Assembly: GCA_949775045.1 (NCBI GenBank) | Contig: OX459105.1 | Span: 12,413,398-12,477,397 of the forward strand | Direction: 5' to 3' | Origin: Metridium senile | Taxonomy: Eukaryota > Cnidaria > Anthozoa > Actiniaria > Metridiidae | DNA: 64,000 bases | In this document: positions 1-11,623 of the stretch, in pieces | Position numbering within the stretch: the stretch's first letter is position 1 | Layout: every line of letters starts with the position of its first letter | The notes under the pieces: generated by a model | Told to the model about the DNA's origin: nothing | The model's database searches: none | The model's input: only the letters and a program-made list of their open reading frames with translations | Position numbers and translations under genes: made by a program

Positions 1-891
1 CTATTGTTCTAACGCTAAGGATCATGGTCGCCAGTGGGGGACAGATTCATAACAACAATACAAAAATACACAATAAAATTGCATTTACAAGACGGAAAGG
101 AAAGAAATGACCACAAATAACATACGTAAAAATTAGATAATTTGAAGCTCAATTTTCAAAGAGAAAGAAAATTTAGTTGAAATTGCCATTGTTTTCGGCG
201 ATTCTAACCCCCACTGTAAACACATCGTGACGTCATTATGAAATAGGGCAATTGTTGTAGACATTTTCGACTATTCCAATTATCACGAGTCTGATTAATT
301 AAATAATGATTCGTTTTATATCGCACTAACTAAAGATCGTGTATATATTACAATATTTACTCATGCATACAATATAAGACAAATGACATTTGGAATATTT
401 AAAGTCTTATACACTGATTAGTCCCATTCATTAGCCTTTGCATCGAAGCTAGACCAACGTCGAGATATGGCAATAATTGTCCCGCAATATGCTATTTTAA
501 GACATTTTTAAAAACTCCACTCAGCATGGAAAAAAAACAAAAATTACAACCAGCTACTCCGACAGCTATTTTAACTTTCCCGCTGTTACGACTTTTGCAA
601 TTGATCCTGGTACCTATCACGTGTGATAATTTGAAGAAAGGAAAAGAATGGACGGGAATGGACTTCGGGATTCAAATTGATGGAATAGAATGCATTTTTT
701 ATTTCAGTTTTAAATATAGTTCAATCATCATAATGACCTATTTACTATCGCCTATGACAACGTTTTTTAAAATGGCTATACAATTAGAGATGAATAATAA
801 TTTACGCCCTTCGCACAACTCCACAGCTCTGAGTTCTTCCCGATGGCTTCCTAGCTGGACGATGCCTGGCTCTTGCAAACAAAATGGGATC
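1..891. other. Gene-free AT-rich stretch
   Basis: I see no supported gene here; the open frames near 526-939 lack any recognisable domain and overlap the end of the minus-strand gene. A short piece near 434-466 resembles one arm of the large hairpin in intron 6 of the beta-tubulin gene at about 17.05-17.17 kb, so it is probably a remnant of the same repeat. Confidence 0.5.
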
Positions 892-2379
892 TCAGTCATC
901 ACTTTCCAGAGAGAAAGGTGTCGTATCATGATCATCTGAGAATGGAGTAAAACCTCTCAGGGGTGGTGACAAAAGTTTTTGTCTGTTTTTAAAAAGGTTG
1001 CGACTGCTTTTCAAGTGGTCTGTCAAGTCATTTTTGTTCAAACGCGGATAGCCGCCCACGTTGCCGCAACTTGCTTTCTTCGCATGGTTTAATGGGATGT
1101 GAAACACACTTTTAGCTTTGCTTTTAGATATATCTTTTAAAATACAATTCGAGGGATTTTGTAGATCTGTACTTAAGTGATGTGCTTGATAAATTGAAGT
1201 TAACAACTCACTTTCCTTGCAACTTTCTAAGTGATTATTTCCACTCAGTTTCTTAGCTTTTCCATAATTATGTCTTACAACCTTGCTATCTTTCTCGTTT
1301 TGATTTACTAATAAACTGCTCACCCAGACCATTTTCGGAGAATCTGTTTCCAAAACCGTGCATTCGTTCGAGCCAGTTTTGCTGCACCGTTGACCGCCAA
1401 TTTTTGGTAGTTTGAATTCAATGTTCTGTGGAGTTTGTAGATGTGCATTTGTTGATGTTTGGTAGCCGTAGCGAGCGTAAACGTCGTTGGGGTTTGGTGC
1501 TGCTGGACCGGAGATTGGTTCGAGTCTAGTTTCAGTTTCAGAGCTTGGACGAACACAAATTTTTGGAATCGTACTTCTTTTCTTTTCAAGCTGTCTCGGT
1601 TTTACTGTATGAACAGTATGGCCAACAACCTCTGAATAACTTGCCTCTTTCGGAAAACCATTTTCGTCTGTGACAGAATGACCTTCTGTGTTAACAGTAA
1701 GCTTTTTCAACTTTTTCGGTGCATTGGGTTGTATGAGTCTGGAACATTTTGTGATGCTTTCACTGTCCTTTTCGCTTTTGATGTTTCTTAAACTCGCTTT
1801 ACGCGACCATAAGTCGTCCAATATCTTTCTCTCCATGTCCTTGGTGCCTTTCTTCTTGCGAAGAAGCGAGAGTAAGTGATTGAGTATCTGTATTTCTTCA
1901 TCTTTAGTGATGACACTGTTTCCAAACGTTTTCTTATGAAACTTATTCTTCATAGTTTCATCTTTTGGTACTTTACTAAGGGAAAGATCTTTCTTCTTTT
2001 CAGCGTCTACTTCAGAAACTGTGTGATTATTAAAAAAGAGTTCTCGGTTCCCAAGAGTAATACCATTGCTCGCCGTTTTCGGCGAAGGAAAGCACAAGTT
2101 CATGCTCTTTGCTTGTGTTAATTTGTTTGCTACTGCAGGTCGTATTTTCTGAAAGTTGATATTTCGCTGTGTGTGTTTTTGTCTCAGTTCTTTTACTTGG
2201 CTTGTTTTGTTTGATCTATCCCGTGCTGAGGCATAAATGGTGGGTCGGTGAGACTTTGCGTTTTGTAGTGTCATCATTTCTCGAAGTTTCTGCTCGAAAG
2301 TGATATCAATGCCGTTCATTAGTCCAGCTCGGAGAGCCATCGCTTGGAAAAGTTCTACAGCGTCTTTAAAGTAAGACAT
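892..2379 (-). CDS. Unrecognised basic 495-aa protein, single coding exon
   Basis: A continuous 495-codon frame starts at an ATG at 2379 and ends in TGA at 892. The protein begins MSYFKDAVELFQAMALRAGL, a short helical N-terminus, followed by a long Lys/Ser/Asn-rich, probably disordered body with no membrane segment or signal peptide. A local charged stretch near residues 160-190 (LLSLLRKKKGTKDMERK) could be a helix. I do not recognise the family. Its length without stops in an AT-rich region, its clean ATG and its low-complexity but non-repetitive composition make it likely to be real. It has no close neighbour on the same strand. Earlier non-coding exons upstream of 2379 cannot be excluded. 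No function is proposed. Confidence 0.65.
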   Translation of the reverse strand: MSYFKDAVELFQAMALRAGLMNGIDITFEQKLREMMTLQNAKSHRPTIYASARDRSNKTSQVKELRQKHTQRNINFQKIRPAVANKLTQAKSMNLCFPSPKTASNGITLGNRELFFNNHTVSEVDAEKKKDLSLSKVPKDETMKNKFHKKTFGNSVITKDEEIQILNHLLSLLRKKKGTKDMERKILDDLWSRKASLRNIKSEKDSESITKCSRLIQPNAPKKLKKLTVNTEGHSVTDENGFPKEASYSEVVGHTVHTVKPRQLEKKRSTIPKICVRPSSETETRLEPISGPAAPNPNDVYARYGYQTSTNAHLQTPQNIEFKLPKIGGQRCSKTGSNECTVLETDSPKMVWVSSLLVNQNEKDSKVVRHNYGKAKKLSGNNHLESCKESELLTSIYQAHHLSTDLQNPSNCILKDISKSKAKSVFHIPLNHAKKASCGNVGGYPRLNKNDLTDHLKSSRNLFKNRQKLLSPPLRGFTPFSDDHDTTPFSLESDD

Positions 2380-3785
2380 CTTGTCTTTCTTTCTTTAGCT
2401 TGTCAGCATAAACTTACGGAGTTTTGGAAAGCAATGTTTTTGTTCCTTTAGTAACTATAAAGTTGTTCTGCTAGTTTCATTTTGAGACACAACTAAAATG
2501 CATTATTTTTGAAGTTGAAGCGAAAGTGAAGCTTGATAAATCTACTGTTAGACAGCTCGTTCTGCATTGAAACAACTGAAGTTTCCAGAGAAACTGTATC
2601 TCCTACCGGCGCACAGAGATCTACCAAAATACTTCTTTTATCACTTCCTTGCGTGTTTCTTCTTGAGATTAAACTTTTTTAAATGTAACTGACGTAAACA
2701 CTGAGTATTGCTATCAAATAATTAGAACTTTGAAAACTCTTTTTGTAAACACAATTTTGTTGGTTCAACACGGCTGAAGTAACATAGTTTCTCAGACCAG
2801 TTCAAAACTAATGATGCTTGAAGCTGGATTTCACACACAATTTTGAATTCCAAACAAGCGCGTTTCTTCTAGTGAGTATAGAGTATGATGATGAAGTTTA
2901 CTCGTCGATTTGAAAGGATATACATAGTCGGTACTTATATATAAAGCTTATACAACATACTACACAATCAAGCTAGTATACAATATAAAACAAAAGAGTT
3001 GATCTTTTCAATTAGTTGATTTAAATCCAGCAATACCTTGGTATATAATACAAACTATTGTCAGAAGACCAAAAGAGCTTTTTGTCGTTTGTTGCGGCCG
3101 ACATTCCAAACTTATTAAATTTATGATAATTGTTTTGAGAAATAAAGCAAATACATGTTCAAAGGTTCCCCATTTTAACGAAGAAAAAACTTATTATTCA
3201 ACTATTACTTCTGTCAGTAGCGTGATAGTCTGCGTAGGGGAGGGGATTGAGGAGAGGAAGGGGAGGGGTGGGCACAAAGAGCCAGCTATGCAGCCTAGAT
3301 CACAGGGAGCCCAGTTATACAAAATCGCTCTAATTGAGCTAAAACTCGGTCACAGACTAGAAAACAGTTATACACAACTAACTACGTAAAAAAAAGTTTT
3401 TATTATTGTATATTTGAGGCACAGCGAAAGGATATCTCTCGACTCCATACATTTACTGTAAAAGATCACAAGTGATGAGCTTGGGCTCCCTGTGCCTAGA
3501 TCAGCGTGAGCAAACCAATGTGAAATTCAATATGTAATTATATGAACTGTGATTATCTTTTATGAGAAAACAAATTATATATCGGAAGAATTTAGAACAA
3601 ACTTGAACATTTATTTAATTTTTGAAGATTTACCGTTTTTATTTAACAAGTAACTGGCTGATAAATCAGAATTTTTTTTTTTACTGCACACTAACTTTCT
3701 GAAGATATACAGTACTGATGATGACTCGCAATAAAAATTTGAATCCATCAATTTATTAAAGTTATAACGTGGGATAAGGCCTCCC
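2380..3785. other. Intergenic stretch with hairpin-type repeats
   Basis: No gene is supported. A GA-rich block at about 3225-3299 is bounded by imperfect inverted ends (TAGTCTGCGTA and TATGCAGCCTA) like those of the GA-rich MITE at 14.2 kb. A second inverted pair lies at about 3295-3316 and 3480-3503 (reading ATCACAGGGAGCCCA and its near-complement), so 3225-3503 looks like nested or adjacent MITE remnants. Confidence 0.45.
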
Positions 3786-3979
<194 letters not shown>

Positions 3980-4210
3980 AGATTATTTTTTTAGATTTGT
4001 ATATTATATTTTTAAGAGATTGTATAGATTTTTTTTATATACACAATTTTCCTCTATCCTTTCTTTGAATTTTCTAAATTATTACTACTTTTATGCATGT
4101 AATGTGACAACGATTTTAGATACACGATGTAATTTTATATAAATTTCAATGATTGTAATTATTATTATTAAAGTATTATAATAAAAAAAAAAATTATTAT
4201 TATTATTATT

Positions 4211-7200
4211 GTATCGTTTATTTAAACTTTTCTTGGTTTACATGTAATGAGTATTGCGGAAATTTTCTAGGCAATATTCAGTTTTGGTGCCGATTACAAC
4301 AGTGTTAACTTATGAACGGGTATATAAGGCCTTCACGATTTCACAATTTTGCGAAATTATCCATTTCTGGCACTTTTTGGCTAGTTGGTTTACTTTTTCG
4401 AGTCCTATTTTACTTAGCTCAGTTACCAGTTGTTTTTGGTAGCCTGCTAGGAAGTCTAGGACGACGTTTACTTGCACTACGTTATAGTTAGGATAGAGTC
4501 TCTTTAATCCTGTTCTTAAGTCTATATACTTTTCTGTTTTCTGAAGATCTCTTTCAGTTATGCGACCGATGTTGCATACGGTTCCTTCGATGATCAGCCA
4601 CGTCTTGGTCTTCTTGTCCATTATTGTAATGTCTGGTTTGTTTGCGCCATTTTTTGGGGCAATGTCTAGATGTATTGGGATGTTCCACAGTATTTTGGCT
4701 TCGTCATTTTCTATGCAGCTTTTTGGGAGTGATTGTTTGTGCCACGGTGTATTGTCGTCTTGTTCTGTAAACCCAAAATGTGATAGGATTTGATGGTACA
4801 CAGGGCGAAGCATACGGTCATGCCTTGCCGTGTATAAAGATTGAGCGATACCTGAGCAGTTTGAGAATAGGTGTGGAATTGTTTCTTCTTTTTGATGGCA
4901 TAGTCTGCAGATTAAATCGCCTTCTCTATTGTTTAGTTTCTTTCGTTGGTAAGTCTTTGTTGTTATTAGTTGTTGAAAGATACTGGTATATACACTGTAG
5001 ACAACATCAGGGATGTTTTTCCATATCTTGTTTATATTGTAGCTTTCTTTCTCTAGATCTTGGTCTTTCCATTGCGTAGTAAGGTACTGTCCAACCCACG
5101 GTTGTTGCTTTACCTCCTCCTCCAGTTTCTTCTCTGTTTCTTTCCTAAGTATTGATTTAATGTATCTTGGCTGGCATTTAGATACTTCTGCACTAGCGCT
5201 ACTTGAAGTGATGGTGGTTGTTTTTTCTTTGGAGTCATATCTTATGTCCAGGTTTAGTTGGTGTGCATACGTTTTTGCATCCTTTATTATGGACTTTAGA
5301 GACTTCTTTTCCTTGTACAATTGGAAGGATGAGACAAGTTGGACATGTGGGTCAGCACTCGTTGTTAAGTAGTGTGCTGTCTTGATCTTAGTGGTTTTAT
5401 ACAGCATCTCTAATTGCTGAAGACCTTTACCTCCTTTGTGGAATGGGAGATAGAGTATAGCGTTCGACTCATGTTTGTGTTTACAAGTGTTCTCATTCAT
5501 TATTTGGCGTGTTTTCCTATCAAGTTGTTGTAGGTGTTGAATGTTCCAATCAGTTGTCCACATGTGATATGAGAGTACAGGAATTGCAAAGGTGTTTGTT
5601 GCAGCTATCTTTCGCGGAATTGACAGCGGTGATGACCATATAACAGATAGTCTTCTAGTGTATTCTTTACCTGCTACCTTTTGAACTTCCTTTTTGAGCT
5701 GGGTGATATTTTCATACTTTTTGTTGATGTGGACAGCTGCGCATTTGTTGATACCCCAGTGAAGGCCGATGTCCTTGAACATACCTTCGAGTGTGCTTCC
5801 GACTGTGGCGGCTTTGGTGCTATTCTTATGGTATGATTTCAGGTCGTCTACAAAGAGACTGTGTGTTATCTTGATGGTCTTATCATGAGAGAGTTTGTAG
5901 CCTTCTGTAGTACGTAAGTACCACGCTATTGGATTTAGGCAGAGTGTGAATAGTGTAACGCAAAATGAGTCTCCTTGTAGTATTCCACGGTTGATCTTTA
6001 TTGGGCCTATTGATGTTTGGCCTTCGGCTGTTTGCACATACATTGTTGTTTTCCAGGTTTTGACGATGTTATCAATAAACGAAGACAATGTCTTGTTTAT
6101 TCCATGATCTCTTAGCACCGTTGATAGCCATGTGTGGGACACGCTGTCAAATGCTTTTTTCACATCGACCCAAAGGCATGAGATGTTCTTCTTGTTTTTA
6201 GTAGCGTCTTCCATGATTGCTTTATCTATTAACAGGTTGTCAACACATCCCATAGATCCTTTAACGCCGCCTCTTTGGTCTAGCTGCATGAGGTGGTATT
6301 TGGACAGGTGATTCTCCAACTCGACGTTGACGACTGAAGTGACGAGTTTATACATTGTGTTAAGGCACGTGATAGGTCTAAATTCTTGTACTTTAGGGTT
6401 TTCATTCTTTGGTATCATTACTGTGCGTCCTTCTGATATCCAATCGGGAATTTTGTTAGGCTTGCTGTTGATTAAGCTAGTGATTGCAATAGCTATTGGT
6501 AGATGTAATGATGAGAGTTGTTTTAACCAGAAGTTAGTAATTTTATCAAGGCCCGGAGAAGACCAGTTCTTTTTCTTTCGTAGGCAGTTGTAGATTGTTT
6601 CTTTTGTGACTATTATTGGGGCTTCATGTTGTTCTGGTCCAGTTGCTGTTAATGCCTTACGCACTTCTGTCAGCCATTTACGATTATCTAGGTTTTCATC
6701 ATGTGCATTTTGCCATATTGGTATCCAAAATTCTTCAAAGTCTTCTTTCTTCAAGGTGTTTTCGTTTCTTTTTTCAGTCATCTCGTAATCAGTGAATTTT
6801 GGGCATTCTGTAGTAGTATCACGGTTTAGTATTGTTCTCAAGTGTCCGTAGAACTTTCCCTGGTCTTGATCGTATAAATTGTTAATTTTTCTTCTTTTTG
6901 CTGTTTCTATTTTATTCTTTCTCTCGTTCTTCAACTTTCTAAGCATGTTTATTTTCTTCTCTTTAAGTGTCACCAGTTCCTTCATGTTTATTTTACCTTT
7001 AATTTCTTTACTTATCCAATGTCTGTTTCTCCTAAGCTTTTTTGTCATTTTCTTGTTGTTTTTCACTCGGTTGATTTCCTCCGTCACTTGAGACGTTTGC
7101 CTTCTTAGTTTCGTAATCTCTTGTTCTAAAGTAATTAACCATCTTGGTTTTGGTTTTTGATCTTTTCTTTGTCTTGCTTTGTTTGTTTTGCTGTTCATTG

Positions 7201-7444
7201 TGCTCTTTTTAAAGGAAATCGCCGTAGCGTAAATTGAGCAGTTACATTCCCATAGGAATAGCGTTGGGTTTTCGGTTGGGCTTGTTTTGATTAAACTGTT
7301 TGCAATAGTTCGTAGTTGGTTTAGCTGTTTTTTATTTGGTGTTTTCCTTGTGAAAGTGTTCTCCTCTCTGCTGTTCCAGGTTCCTGGTTGGTTGACGATT
7401 TTTCGGTAAGTTTCCTCTGCAGTTTGTAGTAGCTCAGCATAGTC

Positions 7445-7446
<2 letters not shown>
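4211..7446 (-). mobile_element. R4/Dong-type non-LTR retrotransposon inserted in an (ATT)n microsatellite
   Basis: The element lies on the minus strand between a short ATT array at 4193-4210 (its 3' side) and a longer one at 7446-7521 (its 5' side). It consists of one long ORF and a 3' UTR of about 100 bp, with no poly(A) other than the triplets. A restriction-like endonuclease C-terminal to the reverse transcriptase together with a TAA-repeat target is the combination described for Dong-like elements of the R4 clade, which is the basis for the name. The 5' end is either complete or slightly truncated, because the ORF begins exactly at the junction. Confidence 0.82.

Positions 7447-7447
<1 letters not shown>
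4310..7447 (-). CDS. LINE polyprotein: reverse transcriptase plus restriction-like endonuclease
   Basis: This 1045-aa frame copies element RNA into DNA at a nick made by its own endonuclease (target-primed reverse transcription). Residues 1-280 are basic and helical. The RT core follows, with WVDVKKAFD near residue 425 (first catalytic Asp), a GILQGDSFC motif, and FVDDLK near residue 530 in place of the usual YxDD. A CCHC zinc knuckle, CX2CX8HX4C (CRLCHQKEETIPHLFSNC), lies near residue 845. The endonuclease signature KPDITIMDKKTKTWLIIEG follows near residue 936. There are no internal stops or frameshifts, so the insertion is recent or still constrained. The ATG straddles the junction: its A and T come from the microsatellite and its G is the first base of the element. 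In that frame the repeat reads as isoleucine codons with no stop. Confidence 0.85.

Positions 7448-7521
<74 letters not shown>
7446..7521. repeat. (ATT)n microsatellite at the 5' junction of the LINE
   Basis: This is a triplet array of about 25 units directly abutting the first base of the LINE, followed by a degenerate ATT/GATTAT stretch to about 7565. It marks the target repeat on the 5' side of the insertion. Confidence 0.93.
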
Positions 7522-7523
<2 letters not shown>

Positions 7524-7565
7524 ATTATGATTATGATTATGATTATGATTTTTATTATTATTATT

Positions 7566-8074
7566 AATTAATCAATTAATCTTTAATGTGACCTCTTCAT
7601 TGGTTGGTTGATAGGTCCTGTCACCGCTTTGTTATGTTTTATAGCGTTACACGCAAAATATCTTTTTTACGAATATCTCGCAAAGTAGAAAAGCAAAGCC
7701 TATTTTTTATCGATGGACAAGATGCTTTTTTCGAGAAATGTCCATTTTCTTCAAACATTTTGTCCCATGATACCTTAAAAAATAAAATGAATGTATCAAG
7801 TGACATTTATTAATTGTAGATGGTCTTCATTTCTCTTTGGATAGAAATGTTTTTCCCTAATTAATTACTATCATTTCACTATCTATTTTTTCTTCTTTTT
7901 AACGTCAAAATGTGCAAGGCGTTCCAACGGCCGAGGAAGACTGAACCCTACAAAGCAAGCATTTGTTGCTAAGCAACGTACAAAGCAACAGCCGCCATTT
8001 CAGAACACAGTTTTCACACAACAAACACATTGAACTTTTCCTCGCGCTAAAATTAATCTATCTTTGCTACAAAC
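7566..8074. other. Upstream region of the CFAP144 gene
   Basis: There is no coding feature here. The last 150 bases, including the block around 7918-8010, form the likely promoter and 5' UTR of the plus-strand gene that starts at 8075. I see no clear TATA box at a convincing distance. Confidence 0.4.
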
Positions 8075-9965
8075 ATGGCTGCAAAGAAAGCAGAAAGACC
8101 AGAAACCAATTTCGTTCATCAGAATGCCATTTTGTGCGAAACCATCCAAAAAGAGCAGAGAAATCAACAACTTTATACAAGCTACAGTGTAAACCCGTTC
8201 AAGAAGAGTGAGTGATCAAGTGTTCGAATGTCTGTTTCAGTTGTAAATTCGACTGTTTAACGATGTTTTTTCGTTGTTTTGTAGTGTATACGTTGACTGG
8301 GAAGCCAAATTCGGTCCATGATTCTGCAGATGGTGAAGAAGATGGTAAGTTTATAACCCTTTTGGAATAGTTCTTTAAATCATTTCAATGGAAGGAATCA
8401 TCGAAGCGTTGATCTATCTTTCGTCTTTGTTGCCATTTACTGCGCTTAAAGATCTTTGATACCTCAGATGGATCCACTAGATACTCTAATAAAGCTACTA
8501 GATCAACCTATTAAAGTAATGTCGACAAACAACAAAATTATCATACAACAACCTCCAACCTTAGATTTCATGAATGAGCTAAAGAAGCCAAACTCTTACC
8601 ACAAGACATACACTCAAATTACTTGATACCTATACATACTCGTTTAGTTTTCTACCTAGAACAGAAATCGATTAATACAATTTAAATGATTCAGAAATTA
8701 AGTTGTCTATCAAACCAGAGGGATTTAAACTATAGCCTTGGAGCAAGAAGTTATTTAGATATGTTAAAGTCCATATCTTTTAGAGGTAGCACAAAAAAAT
8801 CACTTTTTTAATGCCTCAATCTACTAGTTGGACATGTATCATGTGCCATACTAATTGGGGAGAGTCACTCCTCTATGTTAAATACAAGTACACAACTCTG
8901 CTCACATGTTCATTTTTGCGGAGGAAGGAAAACTGGATAACCCGGAGTTTTAAAACCCTTGTGGCATGAGGGAGAAAAACACATCAAACAAACTCAATTC
9001 ACATATATAATCAGTGCCTGAGCCTGGACTTGATTCTTCTCCCCAACGATGAGAGGCCAGCCCTCTCACCGCTATGCCACCCACAACAATAATAAAATCA
9101 GTGAATGACCATTTGTATGAGATGATGTGATCATTAATAATAATATTCCTTGATCTAAAGATCATTAGAGTAGGCAAGACTCAACAAGGCCTTTCTGTTT
9201 TGTCATTTACATATCTTCTAGATCTATTGAACAGAGTTTAGTAGACATGAGAAGGTCACAATGTACTTATCAACCATTATTTTATCAAAAATGGAATACA
9301 AGTATTTAAGTTGTTGTTTTCTTTTTGTAGATAATTTTCTCAAGGTTATAAAAAGAGCACACCAGACACCAGTAGAGAAGTTTGATTTCCCCCAAACGTC
9401 ATCACAAGACTACGGCTGGAATACTGAACCATTAGTAAGTAGTGATAACAAAATAATTATCTCATAATTTTGCAAGGGAGGATCTAGAGGGGGAATTGAG
9501 GACTACCCAGGTGAACTAGCCATCTTGTTAAGACCTGGTAGAGCAGATGTCGTCATGCTGGCAAATGCTCAGTGCTGGTTATAATAGAGCGAAAAACACT
9601 AGAACCATGAAATAAAAACAAAATAATTACTAACTAATAGTTTTTATTTAGTAACTATTCAGTATCACTCAACCAGAAACATCAAATACAAAAGGAAACA
9701 ATACCTCATTACAACTTTACTTGTCTTTTATAGTAACTAATAGTCGCTAAATAAGAACTATTACACACTAACAATTTGATTTTGTTTCATGGTTCTCGAG
9801 TTTTTGCTTTACAACTGAACAGTTAATTTACATTTGTTATTATTTCTCTAGATTGATAAAACCTGGTACGATGAGCGACTACACCATCCCAGAACCCACT
9901 CTGAGATTACAAAATATATGGACGCAGCATGGCGAGTAAAGGAACAGTCTGAAAACATGAACTAA
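8075..9965 (+). CDS. CFAP144: CFAP144 (FAM183) ciliary microtubule inner protein, four exons
   Basis: Coding exons are 8075-8207, 8285-8344, 9331-9434 and 9852-9965, joined at GTGAGT, GTAAGT and GTAAGT donors and TAG acceptors. The lengths (133, 60, 104, 114) give one 136-aa frame ending in TAA. The protein has the features I associate with FAM183/CFAP144: an N-terminal FVHQNAILCETIQKEQRNQQ helix, a YTLTGKPNSVHD segment, a YGWNTEPL segment, and a C-terminal YDERLHHPRTHSEITKYMDA followed by a final helix. Its length matches the family (about 130-140 aa). In other animals the protein lies inside doublet microtubules of cilia and sperm flagella. The start is the only ATG ahead of this conserved N-terminus. 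The assignment comes from recognition and was not checked by a search. Confidence 0.8.
8890..9092 (-). repeat. tRNA-derived SINE-like repeat in CFAP144 intron 2
   Basis: Read on the minus strand, this begins with a tRNA-like head (GGTGGCATAGCGGTGAGAG, then GGCTGGCCTCTCA) near 9080. It runs into the TTTTTCTCCCTCATGCCACA and CCGGGTTATCCAGTTTTCC tail typical of a SINE family I associate with anthozoan genomes. Related pieces lie near 10305-10385, 48955-48990 and 52030-52105. Confidence 0.5.
9600..9795. repeat. Dispersed repeat in CFAP144 intron 3
   Basis: The segment containing CACTCAACCAGAAACATC and CTCATTACAACTTTACTTGT recurs at about 47935-48030, with a further TAGTCACTAAATAGGAACT piece near 48697. 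It has a weak inverted-repeat character (TAGTAACTATT against AATAGTTCTTA-type ends). The class is not known. Confidence 0.5.
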
Positions 9966-10067
9966 AATATTCTAGACTAAATTAGTTTTCATTGTAAATG
10001 CTCTTTGTACATTAAATCTCATGAATTGTTTACTTTTAATTTAAAATTAAAATAATGTTGCACATTC

Positions 10068-10073
10068 AATAAA
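10068..10073 (+). promoter_or_regulatory. Polyadenylation signal AATAAA of CFAP144
   Basis: A canonical AATAAA lies about 100 bases after the CFAP144 stop codon, a plausible distance for the 3' end. Confidence 0.6.
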
Positions 10074-10089
10074 ACTGTTATATATAAAA

Positions 10090-10765
10090 TTCGTTATATG
10101 GATAACCATTTTGTTGGCATGACAACTTGAACGTCTACTCAGACTTCAGAGAATAAACTTTCCAAAATTCAACTAGACAAATATTTGTCCAGTAATCCTA
10201 GGTAAATATTAGTTATTAGTTGTTGGCGGGAGACGTTTCGAGCGCTTACAAGGGTCTGTAACGCAGGCTACTCACATCCCGGCCACATGCTATAATTTTT
10301 TAGGAAGGAGGGAAAACCAGAATACTTGAAGAAAAAACCCTCGTGGCATGGTAGAGAACATCACAAAACATGTGATCCGAAGTGTCAACAATACAAGTTT
10401 ATTCTTTTTTTTTTTGCTTTTAAATTTTTCTTCCTTTTTTCATTTTTTTTATAATAGTGTATAAGTTTATTTGATGTTGTTAAAATTGTAAATAAGCTGT
10501 AAACCGAACCTTTTTGCGCAAATATCAAAATACAAGGTCAACAAACAAAAACCTAATTAGATGATCACCAGAACATCCCCATTGCAGTTGCCTTTCCTTA
10601 TTATTTCATACTGGAAACTTTGGTCTTCGCCTCTATTCGTTATATATGGATAACCATTTTGTTGGCATGACAACGTGAACGTCTTCTCAGACTTCAGAAA
10701 ATAAACTTTCCAAAATTCAACTAGACAAATATTTGTCCAGTAATCCTGGGTAAATATTATTTATT
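10090..10765. repeat. Pair of about 128-bp direct repeats flanking 420 bp
   Basis: Copies at 10090-10216 and 10636-10765 are nearly identical; both contain GGATAACCATTTTGTTGGC and AATATTTGTCCAGTAATCCT. The spacer holds low-complexity T-rich DNA and a SINE-like fragment. The layout could be a tandem duplication or a very short LTR-type (TRIM-like) element. I see no primer-binding site or TG..CA ends that would decide this. Confidence 0.6.
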
Positions 10766-10984
10766 GAAAGGGTCATGCACTTAAGTATATATATATTTTT
10801 TATTTTATCTTCCGACTCTCAAACAAAACTATTGAGGTTTTCATTTTTATTAACTTTCGATAACTTGGCAATGATTCTCTCCCTCAGTCCAATGTTGGCT
10901 TTATCGCCAAACCTACTGAAGCGTTCCTATCGAGGTTGGAAGGCTCGATTTATTCTTCCAAACTTGATTTTAATTTATTTTTTT

Positions 10985-11350
10985 AAGCTTGCAAAAACGA
11001 AGTTAAAGGAGCACCGCGCTCGGCTACGGCTTGTGTTTATTTTTACGACTTCTCTGTCTTCCTCTTTAGAAGTTAAAAAAAAACACCGCACTACGCCTTG
11101 GGTTTGTTTTTACGACTTGTCCGGTCTTCCTCTTTAGAACTTTAAAAAAAAAACACCGCGCTGCGCCTCGTGTTTGTTTTTACACTGAACATCTCTATCT
11201 TGCTCTATAGAAGTAGCTAGAAGTTAAAGGAGCACCGCGCGCGGCTACGCCTCGTGTCTATTTTTACGACTTCTCTGTCTTGCTCTATGAAGTTAGAGAA
11301 ACACCGCGCTACGCCTTGTGTTTGTTTTTACGACTTCTCTGTCTTGCTCT
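10985..11350. repeat. Five imperfect tandem repeats of about 70-80 bp upstream of the secreted-protein gene
   Basis: Each unit carries a GC-rich core (CACCGCGCTNCGCCT or a close variant), then TTGTTTTTACGACTTCTCTG and TCTTGCTCTATAGAAGTTA. There are four to five copies. The array ends about 270 bases before the ATG of the gene at 11624, so it may contribute to its promoter. Confidence 0.7.
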
Positions 11351-11623
11351 GCATATCCTAATGTGTTTATACCACAGTATATAAGCCCGTGTCTTACTTT
11401 ATTTTTCTTGTTTGTTGTGATAGAAAATGATAATTAAAATTGTCAAGGCCTTCTCTTCAGTAAATCAAACATTGTAATAATCTAATGAGGTTCCTTAATC
11501 TTGAATGGGAGAGCAAATTACGATAAAAACAAACATTCAACTCTGAGAAAAAAATACAAAAACAAGAAAATGAAGAAATCCTTGTTCATTTAAGACACCG
11601 TCACCGAAGAAGAGGAATCCAAA

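Noticed and set aside
6327..7091. Hydrophobic plus-strand frames opposite the LINE
   Set aside because: They are complement-strand shadows of the Lys/Asn-rich RT frame, which has unmistakable motifs.
10090..10765. Small LTR retrotransposon
   Set aside because: The 128-bp direct repeats lack TG..CA ends, a primer-binding site and a clear target duplication, so I report only a direct-repeat pair.
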